Positions 53,948-64,000 of a stretch of 64,000 nucleotides of DNA are shown here, one piece after another (the stretch's first letter is position 1; each line of letters begins with the position of its first letter). The translations under genes and the position numbers were made by a program. The stretch comes from Globodera rostochiensis (taxonomy: Eukaryota > Nematoda > Chromadorea > Rhabditida > Heteroderidae), in contig JAEVLN010000009.1 of assembly GCA_018350325.1 (NCBI GenBank), positions 1,447,388-1,511,387 on the forward strand, given 5' to 3'. Below the pieces are notes generated by a model. The model was not told the DNA's origin. It saw nothing but the letters and a program-made list of their open reading frames with translations, and ran no database searches.

Positions 53948-55009
53948 TGGGTTGGTGATGGTGATGATTGCGCGAACAGAACAAAACTGAAATTGTTGTT
54001 GTTGTTGGGAAAAGAAAGCGAAAACTGGCGAGCCTTTAAATTTTAAAAATTAATAAATATAATGAAAATTAGGACAGTCCCCTTTAAACTAGAGCCCGGT
54101 AAAAAAAAATTTCCGGGAACGGGAACGGGGTTTTCAAAAAGAACGGGACGGGAATCCCGAACGGGAATCCCGTCTTTTTCCCGTTCCCGTAAAAAATCCC
54201 GCCCGGCGAAAAAGACGGGAACGGGACCGGGATTCCCGTACTTTTCCCGCGGGAATCCCGTTCCCGCCGGGCTCTACTTTAAACTAAAAAAAATCTTTTC
54301 TTTTTTTTTTTGAAAACAATTGAGAGGGTAGTCTTCGAAGAGTAAATTTAAAGTTAAGAGATTTGCAATCGGATTTTTAAAAAAATATACGGTACTTTTT
54401 TGAAGCTTTTTACATGAGAGAGAGAGAGTTAGACAGGAGTCTGAGAAAGGAAAAGAAAAAGAGACAAAGACAGAGACAGAGGCAGAGACAGAGAGAGAGA
54501 GAGAGAGAGCGAGAGAGATTGAGAGAGAGAGAGAGAAGCGAGTGCTGGGGGGGGGGGATTGGTTCTTTCAAAGGAAATCGATTTTTTATGTATGTTAAAC
54601 AAAAATATTTAAATTACAAAGAAATGATCTTTAATAAAAATTTTGAAATAGGAATAAAAAGATTAGGTGAAATATGAAAAATTTGCGCTACAAAACGGTT
54701 TATAGAAATACCTAACACGGATGCAAGAATAAGTAAAGAAAAATGGAGGGGGGGGGGGGAGAATAGTTTCTTCAAAGGAAATCGATTTGGATTGAGAATT
54801 TTTTTTAATGTTAAATAAAATATTTAAAAATTAAAAGGAAATGAATCTTTAATAAAATTGTGAAATATGAAAAAATACTTGTTATAAAAATGTTTTTAAA
54901 ACCAAATAAGAGGATTTGGGGAGGGGAAAGAATAAAAATCAATTTTTTTTTGTTGGCCCTTCTATCCAATGGATGGATGGAAGGAAGGATGGGGTGGACG
55001 GACGCCTAA
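53948..55009. other. Polinton right non-coding region
   Basis: Contains MITE D, a GA-rich simple repeat (54413-54540) and a direct duplication of about 110 bp (CTTTCAAAGGAAATCGATTT at 54566 and TCTTCAAAGGAAATCGATTT at 54770). No gene. Confidence 0.55.
54090..54276. mobile_element. hAT-like MITE D with CCCGTTCCCG words, nested in the Polinton
   Basis: Ends TAGAGCCCGG and CCGGGCTCTA, with a perfect 8-bp duplication CTTTAAAC (54082-54089, 54277-54284). The body is almost entirely CGGGAACGGG/CCCGTTCCCG words. It was inserted after the Polinton sequence existed. Confidence 0.88.
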
Positions 55010-55356
55010 CGATGGGACGGGGGGTGGACAGCAAAGTACAAAGTTCACCATCCCCTCCCCATCCCTTCACCCAAAACCTTTTGGATGGCTTACCCCGAAA
55101 CCCTTCTGGTTCGATCCCGAAACCTTGCAATAGGTTCACGATGGAATAAGGGTTTACCCCGAAACCCTTATCCCAAAGGGCTTAACCCGAAACCTTTGGT
55201 TCAAAAACCGAACCAATAGGTTCACGATGGGTCGGGAATAGAAGACCCCATAGGTCCACGAGAGCGCGGGACTCAGGACTCAATAGGTCCACGATAGGAC
55301 GGGACTCAGGACTCAATAGGCTTACGATCACTAGGGGGTGGGGGGTAGTCACTACT
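55010..55356 (-). repeat. Polinton right terminal inverted repeat
   Basis: Complement of 32741-33061 with small indels. Outer tip GGTAGTCACTACT. Confidence 0.9.
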
Positions 55357-55362
55357 AACATC
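55357..55362. repeat. Target-site duplication AACATC, right copy
   Basis: Identical to 32735-32740. Confidence 0.95.
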
Positions 55363-56148
55363 AATTTTGAAAGATTGTTTGAGTGAGGGTCAATTTCACA
55401 AAATGTTGACTGAAACTCGGGAATTGTGTAGTGCTCTCGAAGTCGAAGAGACTTTGAGGCCCACTGAAAGCCGAAATGACAGATATCTGACACCGGCAGA
55501 ATTTGCAAAAACAAAAATATACTATCCCTATTTGGAAAATTTGGTAGAGGAGCTTGGCACGAGATTTTGTTCTGAAAATTTCGAGGTTTTCCGTTTGCAG
55601 ATGCTAATTCCGGCTAAGAGGAGCACAATTGACCATGAAATAATTTCGAAAGTTAGTTGGGATTTGGCCTTACTTTTTTACTCGTAATTTAGCTCGTCAC
55701 AAAATTTCCATCTGTTGTGCGGGCAACAGACCAGGCTCTTTTAAAAATTGAACTGATAAGATGGCAAAAAAAATTTGATCTGATGGAAGAGGGAAGCTGT
55801 GAAATACTGAAAATGGTCGAAACTGCACTTAAAATCTTCGCTTCGGTAGCTGAACGTGAAAGTTACCCATCAGTTTTCGGCTTATTAAAGGTTTAAAAAA
55901 ATACATCCGTTTAAAATCTTTGTTTTGGAGGTTTTGGGCACTTGTCCCGTAACAACAGCGACTGCTGAGCGCTCATTCTCAATGTTGGGACGCATATTTA
56001 CCAACATACGCACGAAATGGGGGATGGTAGATTGAATGACTTGGCGTTGTGTTCGTATTATCGTGAAGTGATTGCTAGAGAAATCAAAGTGGCAGACATT
56101 GTGAAGGAATTTGAAGAAGGAGTAAATCGACGCTTTAATCTTTATTGA
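55363..56148 (+). pseudogene. hAT-type transposase, 3' half, interrupted by the Polinton
   Basis: Continues the 32734 frame (LKDCLSEGQFHKMLTETREL, YYPYLENLVEELGTRF). An intron (about 55650-55690) leads to an RWQKKFDLMEEG-type exon, and after a second intron (about 55892-55932) comes the C-terminal dimerisation motif PVTTATAERSFSMLGRIFTN, diagnostic of hAT transposases. A missing base near 56015 shifts the frame before RLNDLALCSYY. The gene is therefore broken twice: by the Polinton and by small indels. Confidence 0.8.
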
Positions 56149-56269
56149 TTGCACTACGCCACGCTTTTTTTGAATATAAGATATTGTTGAGAAAATTTGT
56201 CCAAAAATTACGAATATTGCAAAACAAAAGGGTCCCCCCTATGGTTTTTTTTTTTCTCAAATTTCATTT

Positions 56270-56316
56270 CGGGGGGGGGGCATGCCCCCCCCTGCCCCCC
56301 CCTGGCTACGGGCCTG
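56270..56316. repeat. Probable right end of the hAT element
   Basis: A GGGGGGGG/CCCCCCCC tract followed by CCTGGCTACGGGCCTG, the characteristic end of this hAT group. TCTCAGTA would be the 8-bp duplication. The left end was not found. Confidence 0.55.
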
Positions 56317-57809
56317 TCTCAGTATGCTGAACCTTTGACCAAGCTAAAGCTAAACGATTCATCTTTTTAAAAAAAGGTTATAGTAAAACCTGTGAAAATT
56401 GCCATTTTTGTCGTGGTGACGTCATAACTTTCTTTGTTTAAGTCGAATCGCTTAGCTTTTGCCTTTGTAAGCTTCTACTTATTACATGCTTTGAATGATA
56501 CCAAGAATGTTTGGTTTGGTTGACTTTGAACAAAGTTTTAACGAAAAACTTGTCGGCGCCCAATCGTGCGCGCCCAATTGCGGGGTACCGGGCATGGCAT
56601 CAAGTCTTTTAAATTTAAAGATTTGGCAAAACGTCTATGCTAATTTGAGTGCGCGCCCAATCGAGGTGTACCGGGCAAAACGTACGGACACCAGGACGGG
56701 CACTTTATATGCACCAAAAATACCGAAATATCACCGTGGCACTTTTAGTGTATTTGCTTAATACTTTATTTTTTTTACGTATAATAAGTAGATTTTGCGT
56801 ATTATTTTAGTATTTGAACTAATACATAACAAAAATATCAATTCAAATACAACAATTTGAAAATTGGAATAAATTTATGCTAGAAATGCCACGAAGAAGT
56901 TTCAAATGTGGTAAAGTTGTTCCACCCTCTCTTGGGGTTTGTTAGGCTTAAGCCTAAGCCTAAGGCCTAGCTAGCCTGAGCTTAGGCTTTGGTAAAAAAT
57001 AGTGGGCCCGTAATTAATGTAAAAAAAATAGTAAGATGTGAAAACGACGGTGTTTTTACTTAAATGTATGTATTCGAAGGTTTCCTTCGTTTCGCTTTCG
57101 AAAACCGAAATAAAAAAATTTCGACTTCGAAAATTTTTTTTCGACGCAACCCTGATCGCCTTTCCTTGGGGCCCAAACGGCAGGGTCTAAACGGCAGGGC
57201 CCAAACGGCAGGCCCTAAACGTCCTTGGGGCCCAAACGGCAGGCCCCAAACGTCCTGTTCCCAGCACCTCAAGCCCCAAAATTGGGTCGTCGTCCCTCGA
57301 CATAGTCAACCCCTAATTGTTGAGAGTTGGTGCAGAGAAATATGGTTAAACAACTCATATTTCATGCAAAAAATAAGGGTATTTTGAGCCATTTTTTAAA
57401 ATGTACTGATTTTTGACCCTAAAATCTTTATTTTGCATCTACACAGCGGCTCAATTTTGGGCCCTAGTTCGGAAAAGATTCAAATTTTAGCCTAGTGGTC
57501 TGTGTGCTTGTTAACAAAAAACGGTTGAGGGTTCGAATCCCCTCAATGTAATTGCTAATTTTCGCTGAATTTAATCAATTTTCATTTAATTACTTATTTA
57601 TTTTTCTACCTATTTGGTACCCATTTTGGCATTTTTTCTCATCTATTTACGTACTTATTCCAATTTTTCTTACCTAAAAGTGCCAGCCCTGGTTATGAAT
57701 GATTTGTTTGGCAAAATTGATTTTTGGCTCGGAAAAGTGTTCGAATTCGGGTCCGGGCTTCGAAATTGGTCGAAACTAATGACATAATCGGATTCTATGG
57801 GGCCTAAGG
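56317..57809. other. Intergenic region with diverged repeats
   Basis: Diverged inverted repeat (56325-56505), short TTAGGC-like words (56943-56990), tandem GGCCCAAACGGCAGG words (57165-57260) and a tRNA-like A/B box pair (57486-57545). No supported gene. Confidence 0.5.
57486..57545 (+). other. tRNA-like sequence
   Basis: TAGCCTAGTGGTCTG (A box) and GGTTCGAATCC (B box) with a GAGGG/CCCTC stem-like pair around the latter. Flanks do not form an acceptor stem. Confidence 0.45.
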
Positions 57810-58031
57810 TAAAACCCCAACTCGTTCCCGGCCAACTCGTTCACCCCCAACTCGTTCAAAAAAATTTTTGAAAAAAGTTTTTTTATTTGGGGTTCTAGGG
57901 TTACTATTTTGATTCGGTTCCGAACCCCGAGCCGAAATGAAAAAATTTTTCGAAATTTTTTTTTTCAAAATCGATTTTCTGTAACAAAAATCTTCAAAAA
58001 GCACATTGTTTGCGCTGCCGATCATCCTTAC

Positions 58032-58861
58032 TAGTGTTCGGCAAATGGGATTTTTCGGTATTCGGTATCGGTATTCGGTATAATACCGATACCGAAAAAA
58101 TACCGAAATTCCAAAAAATTCTTCGGTACGGTACTTCGGTAAAATACCGAAAAAATACTGATACCGAAAAATACCGACCAAAAAAATCGGTATACCGATC
58201 GGTATTCGGTATTTTTTAGAAATTTTGAATTTCAATTTCAAATGAACAAAAACTTTTATTCAATACTTATAATTGATAATGGGCAATGTTTTGTTGAGAA
58301 AAATAAGCTTCGGCGTTTTCCGGGTTCATTTCAATTGAGTTTGAAGAGAAACTTTTTTTGATGAACCCAAAAGGGTACCCCCTGGGATTATTGAATTTTA
58401 ACAAAAAATTGACACTCTTTTAAATTAAAAAAAAATGATTATTTTTTTGCATTTGAATTTTATTTTATTTGAATGTCTCAACTTTAAGCTGAATTTGCAT
58501 TCCTTAAAAATTCACCCAATTTTGCTGAGCAAAAAATTAAAATTCCAAAGATTTGTAAATACTGCCAAAATTAGTGATGCACGAGACCCAAAATTTTCCG
58601 ATACTCGAGCCGACTCTCGTGCATCACTACCAAAATATTATCAAAAATCTTCGTAAAATTTTTGTTTTCCCCACCATATAATGCTCACCGAAATCAAAAA
58701 TAATAATTTCAACGGTGCGGATCCGAACACTCACCTGACTACCCAAGAGAAACACCACTCACCACTACACCAAACTAGTGTCGAGTTGAGCAAAATCGTT
58801 CAAAAGTATCCATTTTTCAAAATACCGTTACCGCGGTATTACCGTACCGTGCCGAACACTA
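58032..58861. mobile_element. hAT-like element C with CGGTATTCGGTA word ends
   Basis: Ends TAGTGTTCGGC and GCCGAACACTA, with a perfect 8-bp duplication ATCCTTAC (58024-58031, 58862-58869). Terminal words CGGTATTCGG/CCGAATACCG. The interior has a tRNA-like unit on the minus strand (58712-58795) and a 58-bp nested element. Confidence 0.85.
58572..58629. mobile_element. 58-bp minimal TIR element G
   Basis: TAGTGATGCACGAGA and its exact complement TCTCGTGCATCACTA enclose 28 bp. CCAAAAT is present on both sides. Nested in element C. Confidence 0.7.
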
Positions 58862-59276
58862 ATCCTTACATCCATCTTGTATCTTTTAACGATTTAAAAA
58901 AAAACATTTTTTTTTCAAAAAAAAAATTGTGTTCGACCAAGTGTTCGAATTTAGGTTAAAGGTTAGAATTGATCAAAATGGAGGTCAGAATCGGATTCTA
59001 GGCCCCGGTATACCCCGAGAAAGACCTTTTTGTCGACTTTTGAAACCAAAATTTTTTTTTTAAAGTCGGGGTAAAGGGAACGAGTCGGGGTAAAGAGAAC
59101 GAGTCGGGGTAAAGGGAACGAGTCGTGGTAAAGAGAACGAGTCGGGGGTGGGGAACGAGTTGGCCGGGAACGAGTCGGGGTAAAGGGAACGAGTCGTGGT
59201 AAAGAGAACGAGTCGGGCGGGGGTGGGGAACGAGTTGGGGGTGAACGAGTTGGCCGGGAACGAGTTGGGGTTTTAT

Positions 59277-60328
59277 CGTATTTTTAGCGCCTCTCTAAAA
59301 TAGGCCTAAGCTTAGGCTCGCTTAGGCTTAGGATCCAAGCGCGCGAAACGCGTGACGAGCCGTAATAAGCTTATCATAGTTGGAGAATTGTATCTGACTG
59401 AAACCAGGCTTTTGTTTTCGCCCACCATACCGCAAGCTCCCTTAGAATGTCTATTAACACCTTCAAATTCCCTGTTTTTAACAAAAAAAATACCATATGG
59501 GACGGTTCAGATATATCTATGAATTGTGTATGTGAAAAATGCTTGGGAGCAAAACGATACCCACTCTAGGACACCGGTTTTAACCTTTTTGTTAAAAAAC
59601 TGCATAAACATCAAATTTGACGATTTTCGAATTTTTCAAAAATGCAAATTTTTGTTGAGAGTTTGCTTCACTTGGGGGGGGGGAGGGGGGTCCGCCGAGA
59701 AAAGTTGACTCGATTTGTTAAGAAATTTGCAATCAAGATTTGAAAATACGGTAATTTTGGAAGTTTTTTAGTACCGGGAGGTTCGGCGGTGCCAACAGGC
59801 GCCGCCGGGAAAATTTTTTGAAGATTTAATATGATTTGTTAAGAAAATTCTCCGGGCTACAGACCGGCTGAGGGTGCACGGAAAATTGGGTAATAGTTAA
59901 GTGTCTACCCCCTATATTTTCAAAATGGTTGCAAATCTCAACAAATTTTCTGAAATTCTTTTTTTAACCATACGGGGCAGGGTTGCCACGGGTTACCCAA
60001 AACCAGAGAGCCGAAACCCGGTCTTTTTCTCAGGTTTTCTTGGCCGACCCGATCCAAAACCCAACCCGACATTTTTCTCAACCCGCGGCAACCCTGGTGT
60101 CTCTACCCCCTATTTTTTGAAAAAAAAATTTAAAAAAAAAATTACAAGTCGAGGAAAAGGAATCAATTTTGGCCTCAAAATTCATTAAACCAGTGTTGTG
60201 ATTCTGCTGCTTTAGCAGCTTTTTGGAAAGGCCGATGCTGCTTTTTTTATTGAAAAATGAAATGACCAAAATTCTAACATTATTCGAATATGACTTTCTT
60301 GTCGGACGAGCAAAAAGAAATAAATTAT
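59277..60328. other. Gap before the right-hand PUF gene
   Basis: Includes a TTAGGC-like word (59300-59335), poly-G (59672-59688) and GGTGCC/GGCGCCGCC motif copies (about 59785-59810). No gene is supported. Confidence 0.45.
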
Positions 60329-63300
60329 TCAATCATCAAAAGAGGTGCCATTCATAATCCGTTTGTTCGGCGCCGCCTCTTTGCTTTTGCTTGAACGGTG
60401 TTTGGTAAACGATCTGAAACTCAAAAAGTATTCAAATAAACACAAAAAAATGTAAGGGCCCCCAGGTATTTGTTTTTGACCCCTCGATGCCATAAAATGC
60501 CAATTTTTGGAGACGGTTGCCATATTTTCTCGCAGGTGATCTGGCCTCCCTGCCTGGAATCCCGATAGTATTTTGAGGTCGTTGATTAAAAATTATGGAG
60601 GGGGGAATTGATCCATCTGAGCGCGGAGCTCAGATGGCATTCCCGTCTGAGCGCCAGGAGCGGCCCGCCGGTAGTTACTCACAAAACTCACTCTGGTGAT
60701 CGATTTGCCTTGTTTTTAATTGGAGCAGTATTGATGGCCAACATCAATTTCTGACGACGCGCAGAGTCCGCAACGTTCAGCATTTTCTGCACAACGTCGT
60801 TGCCGAACGAGCGCTTCAACATTTGCAACAAAGGCGGCCTGCCAGAGCCGTTGCTGAACAGAAAACAGCAAAAATTTAGTTTTTTGGGGTTCTCGGAAAA
60901 ACTCACTCGGCGCAAACTTGGTCGATCAGCGCATTTTGATGCTCAGTCGTCCCAAAAACCACACACTTCTCGATTACGCTGCAGAAGGAATGGAGATGTG
61001 TGTTATTCAGAATGTCGCCCTGCAGATTGCGCACAATGGACTCCCGGTCTTCAGGCAGTCCATGTTCAATCAGATGTTGGATCACGAAGCTGCCATACTT
61101 ATCCGTGACCAAAGTGGGCACATTGTCAAGCAGTTGTTCCAATACGGGTCGCTTTTGCTGCTCCGTACAGTGTTCAAGCACACTTCGGATCACCCAACTA
61201 CCGTATTCATGGAGGGACAGTGAGTTGATCTGTTTATTTATTAAGAATTTATATTGGAGCAATGGCCTCTGCTGGCTTATTTAATTGATGAGAAAAATCA
61301 AAAAATCAATTTTCTTAACAAATAAACGATAAAAGAGCGTCGTGATCTGGTAAGAAAATTTGGTAAAATTTGTGGTGAACGGAAAATTGGTCACCGAAAA
61401 TTGTGCAATTAGAATCAAGCGAAAGAGACCCAATTTTCCGGGACTCAAATTTGTAAAAAATCGATACAATGTAAATCAAAATTTTATGTTTTCTTGCGCG
61501 CGGATTTAAAGTACTGTTTTAGGGGTGGCGGGGTCGGCGGTGCCACAGCAATTTAACAAGTTCAGAAATTTGGACAGAATCTTCAAAAATTGCGCGAATT
61601 TTAAAATCGTAAAAATATGGCAAATGGCGCGGACCCCCGCAAATGCCATTTATATGGTACTTTCGCCACCCTGGCGTATGAAAAAATTTCGTAAGCGGGG
61701 GGGGGGGGTGCAAAAAAATTGTCAATTTTATTCCGAGAGATCCAACGCCCCTTCAACCATCTGATTCAGTGACCCACATTTTCGTGCAGAGTGCGCACAA
61801 TTCTCTCCCGGTCTTCGGGCAGTCCATGTTCAATCACATGTCTGATCACGTGGTTGCCATACTTATCCGTGGCCAAAGAGAGCACATTGCCATGAAGTTG
61901 TTCCAGCACGGGACGCTTTTGCTGCTCCGTACAGTGTTCAAGCAGACGTTGGACCATCAGATTACCGTATTTATGGACGGACAGGGAGTTGATCTTTTGA
62001 GGGAGAAAAGTTTAAATATTTACCTATTTGAAAAGCAATATTTGGGATATATTGGGACAATGGCCATCTGTGGGTTTATTTAATTGACTTTAAAAATGAG
62101 CACATTATCCTGCAGAATGCGCACAATGCGCTCCCGGTCCTCGGGCAGTTCATGCTTGATCAGACTTTCGATCAGGTAGCAGCCATGCTTGAACAAAAAT
62201 GGTTATGACTCAATTTATAAAAAGGTCTCGCTAAATTACCCCGGCCCCCTCGGGCGGGAAAGTTGGGGTCGAGGACGAAAACTCCGACTAAAAAAAGTCG
62301 GGGTTCGGGGAGCAACCCTACTTAATGCACATATCCCTCGATTCCGCACCCACCCCTTCACCCACCTGATCAGTGACCAAAGTGGGCACATTGTCAAGCA
62401 GTTGTTCCAGCACGGGACGCTTTTGCTGCTCCGTACAGTGTTCAAGCACACGTTGGACCACCAGATTACCGTATTCATGGAAAGACAGGGAGTTGATCTT
62501 TTGAAGGAAAAAAGTTTTAGAAATTTTGCGTAGTTTTTCTTTGGTGCAAAAAACAAAGGGACTGTTGTTGTTTGCGGAGGTTTTTAAATATTTTCCTATT
62601 TATAGAAGGTAATTTATATCGGGGCACAATGCCTTCTGTGTGTTTATTTCAGGGTTGCCAACAAAATTTGCGAAATAAGGACAGTGAAGGTCAAAAAAAA
62701 AGATTTTGCTGGCATTTTGCAGGCAAAAAAAGGGCACTTTACAAAATGTTCAAAAATGCAGTAAATTTTTATTTTTTCCATGAAATGTGAGTTTTTTCCA
62801 TATTTCTCGGCACCAACAATTTCTTTCAACATTTGGGTTGGAAATTGCTCGTATGGATTTTCGAAAATTTTGCCGATTTTCGATTTTCAAAATGCAATTT
62901 TTTTTTTTGCGAAGGGGGAGGGTCGGCGGTGCCGATAGGCGCCGCCGAGAAAATTTTTTGATTTCGACTCAATTTGTTAAGAAAATTGCTTCAAAAATTA
63001 CGAATATCCTGAAAATCAGTACAATAGAATTTGAAGAAAAATGAGCAAATATTGTTACATTTTGGACATTTAAGCGAAATTCAAAAAAGGATGCGAAAAA
63101 TGCGTGAAAATAACAAATTTGGCCATCTGTCTAAAGATTATTCAAAATTTAAACAAAAATTCTTCAAAAAGCTCCAGAAGCTTTCATTTTTAAATTTGGC
63201 TTCTATGGGTTTATTCGAATTTTTAAGGGTGCATTTTCCGTTCTTTGAGTCAAATAAAAAATTCGAAAAATTTGCATTTTTCGACCAAATGTTTTCATTC

Positions 63301-64000
63301 GTATCTGGGATTAAAAATTAGGCAAAACGGAGGCCAGATTCGGATTCTTCGGCCCCAATAACCCCATAAAGGTCTCGTTCCCATCTGAGCGCCAACTTAT
63401 TTTCTTTGGAATTTTCAAAAAACGCATTTTTTTTTTTGCGAATACTTTTGGGAAGACGACGAGGCTGGCGGTACCGATAGGTGCCGCCGGGTTTGACGAT
63501 TTAACCATATTTGGTAAGAAAATTTGGTCCAAAAATTACGAATTTTGCAAAACAAAATGCGTGGGCAGGTTGACGGCGCCGATAGGTGCCAAAGGGAGAC
63601 TTTTTGTAAAATGATTTTAAAAATGAGCACACACATTCTCTTGCAGACTGCGCACAATGCGCTCCCGGTCCTCAGGCAGTCCATGCACAATCACATGTTG
63701 AATCACGTAGTTGCCATACGTATGCGTGGCCAAAGTAAGCACATTTTCGTGCAGGTTGCGCACAATGGGCTCCCGGTCTTCGGGCAGTCCATGCTCAAGC
63801 AAATGTTGAATCACGAAGACGCCATACTTATCAGTGACCAAAGAAAGCACATTGCCATGAAGTTGTTCCAGCACGTGACACTTTTGCTTCTCCGTACAGT
63901 GTTCAAGAAGACTTCGAATCACCCAATTACCGTATTCATGGAGGGACAGAAGGAGGACTTGCGCCGATAGCTCATTGATTATCTAATCAAAATTACTTTT
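60329..64000 (-). CDS. PUF-family protein with multiple R6-R7 modules, 5' end outside window
   Basis: Minus strand, ending TGA 60329. From the C-terminus: tail exon 60413-60329 (TKHRSSKSKEAAPNKRIMNG); cap about 60856-60688; R6/R7/R8 61230-60906 (YGSWVIRS, YGSFVIQH, SVIEKC); R6/R7 61975-61766 (YGNHVIRH); a R7-like piece 62195-62100 (HGCYLIESL); R6 62485-62355; and R6/R7/R7' 63960-63617 (YGVFVIQH, YGNYVIQH). The tail and last intron are close copies of those at 18760-18930. Intermediate introns contain GGCGCCGCC-motif repeats. Some pieces lack partners, so parts may be degenerate. Function as for other PUF proteins. Confidence 0.65.

Larger units (their letters stand above)
32741..55356 (+). 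mobile_element. Polinton/Maverick virus-like transposon, 22,616 bp
   Basis: Starts AGTAGTGACTACC and ends GGTAGTCACTACT, with long terminal inverted repeats and a 6-bp target duplication. It encodes packaging ATPase, integrase, minor and major capsid, cysteine protease and protein-primed DNA polymerase B, the full diagnostic Polinton set, plus accessory genes. Core genes lie on the + strand; the PAZ and chromodomain genes and one possible small ORF lie on the - strand. Frame breaks in ATPase and polymerase suggest it is not fully functional as sequenced. It interrupts an hAT transposase gene and itself carries a later hAT-like MITE (54090-54276). Confidence 0.97.
57810..59276. mobile_element. 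Element H with CCAACTCGTTC word ends
   Basis: Left GGTAAAACCCCAACTCGTTC and right GAACGAGTTGGGGTTTTATC are inverted, followed by repeated CGTTC/GAACG words (right block 59070-59270, GGTAAAGGGAACGAGTCGG repeated). Element C is inserted within it. Confidence 0.7.

Noticed and set aside
56495..56761. 88-aa ORF with GAQSCAPNCGVPG
   Set aside because: Contains a short duplicated CGCGCCCAAT/GTACCGGGC word; no family match, likely chance in repeat DNA.
56943..56990. TTAGGC/GCCTAA telomere-like repeats (also 29277-29300 and 59298-59335)
   Set aside because: Only two or three imperfect units in both orientations; they look like another word-type element, not a telomere.
62572..63321. Several + strand ORFs of 72-96 codons
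   Set aside because: Low-complexity K/F-rich reading frames in AT-rich repeats inside introns of the PUF gene.

Overview
The window is eukaryotic and most likely from a nematode. Genes have many short (about 45-100 bp) GT-AG introns with TTTTCAG or TTTAG acceptors. The single-copy host genes are MATH-BTB (BATH) proteins and an expanded PUF (Pumilio/FBF) family, both enlarged in nematodes. The DNA is AT-rich and full of small transposons. The species cannot be named from sequence alone; a plant-parasitic tylenchid is a guess.

Layout. (1) 64-826: 3' end of a PUF gene on the + strand. (2) 4291-6193 (-) and 7972-11059 (+): two divergently arranged, apparently intact MATH-BTB paralogues. (3) 13614-17372 (-) and 18760-30491 (-): two PUF genes. 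The second reads as a giant array of about 27 PUF repeats in exon blocks ordered R1, R3, R6-R8, R2, R3, R6-R8 and so on. (4) 31609-32734 and 55363-56148: two halves of an hAT-type transposase gene. (5) 32741-55356: a 22,616-bp Polinton/Maverick, bounded by matching terminal inverted repeats and a 6-bp target duplication AACATC, which splits that transposase. (6) 56317-60328: nested small transposons. (7) 60329 to the window end: another PUF gene (-).

The Polinton carries the virus-like core: packaging ATPase, retroviral-type integrase with a chromodomain, minor and major jelly-roll capsid proteins, adenain-like cysteine protease and a protein-primed family B DNA polymerase with 10 exons. It also encodes small basic or virion-core-like proteins and two membrane proteins. 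A right-hand accessory block (49.2-54.0 kb) holds a stand-alone PAZ-domain protein (no PIWI), a small CxxC zinc-ribbon-like protein, a coiled-coil CxC protein and a spliced chromodomain protein. PAZ is the small-RNA 3'-end-binding fold of Argonaute/Dicer, and chromodomains bind modified histones, so this block may counter or exploit host small-RNA and chromatin silencing. That is inference. Several core genes (ATPase, polymerase) carry 1-nt frame breaks, so the copy is either decaying or contains sequencing indels.

The rest is dominated by non-autonomous hAT-like elements with 8-bp target duplications. Their ends are built from one short word repeated in both orientations, a different word in each element. 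Some carry tRNA-like promoter pairs, and they nest inside one another, inside PUF and BATH introns and inside the Polinton.
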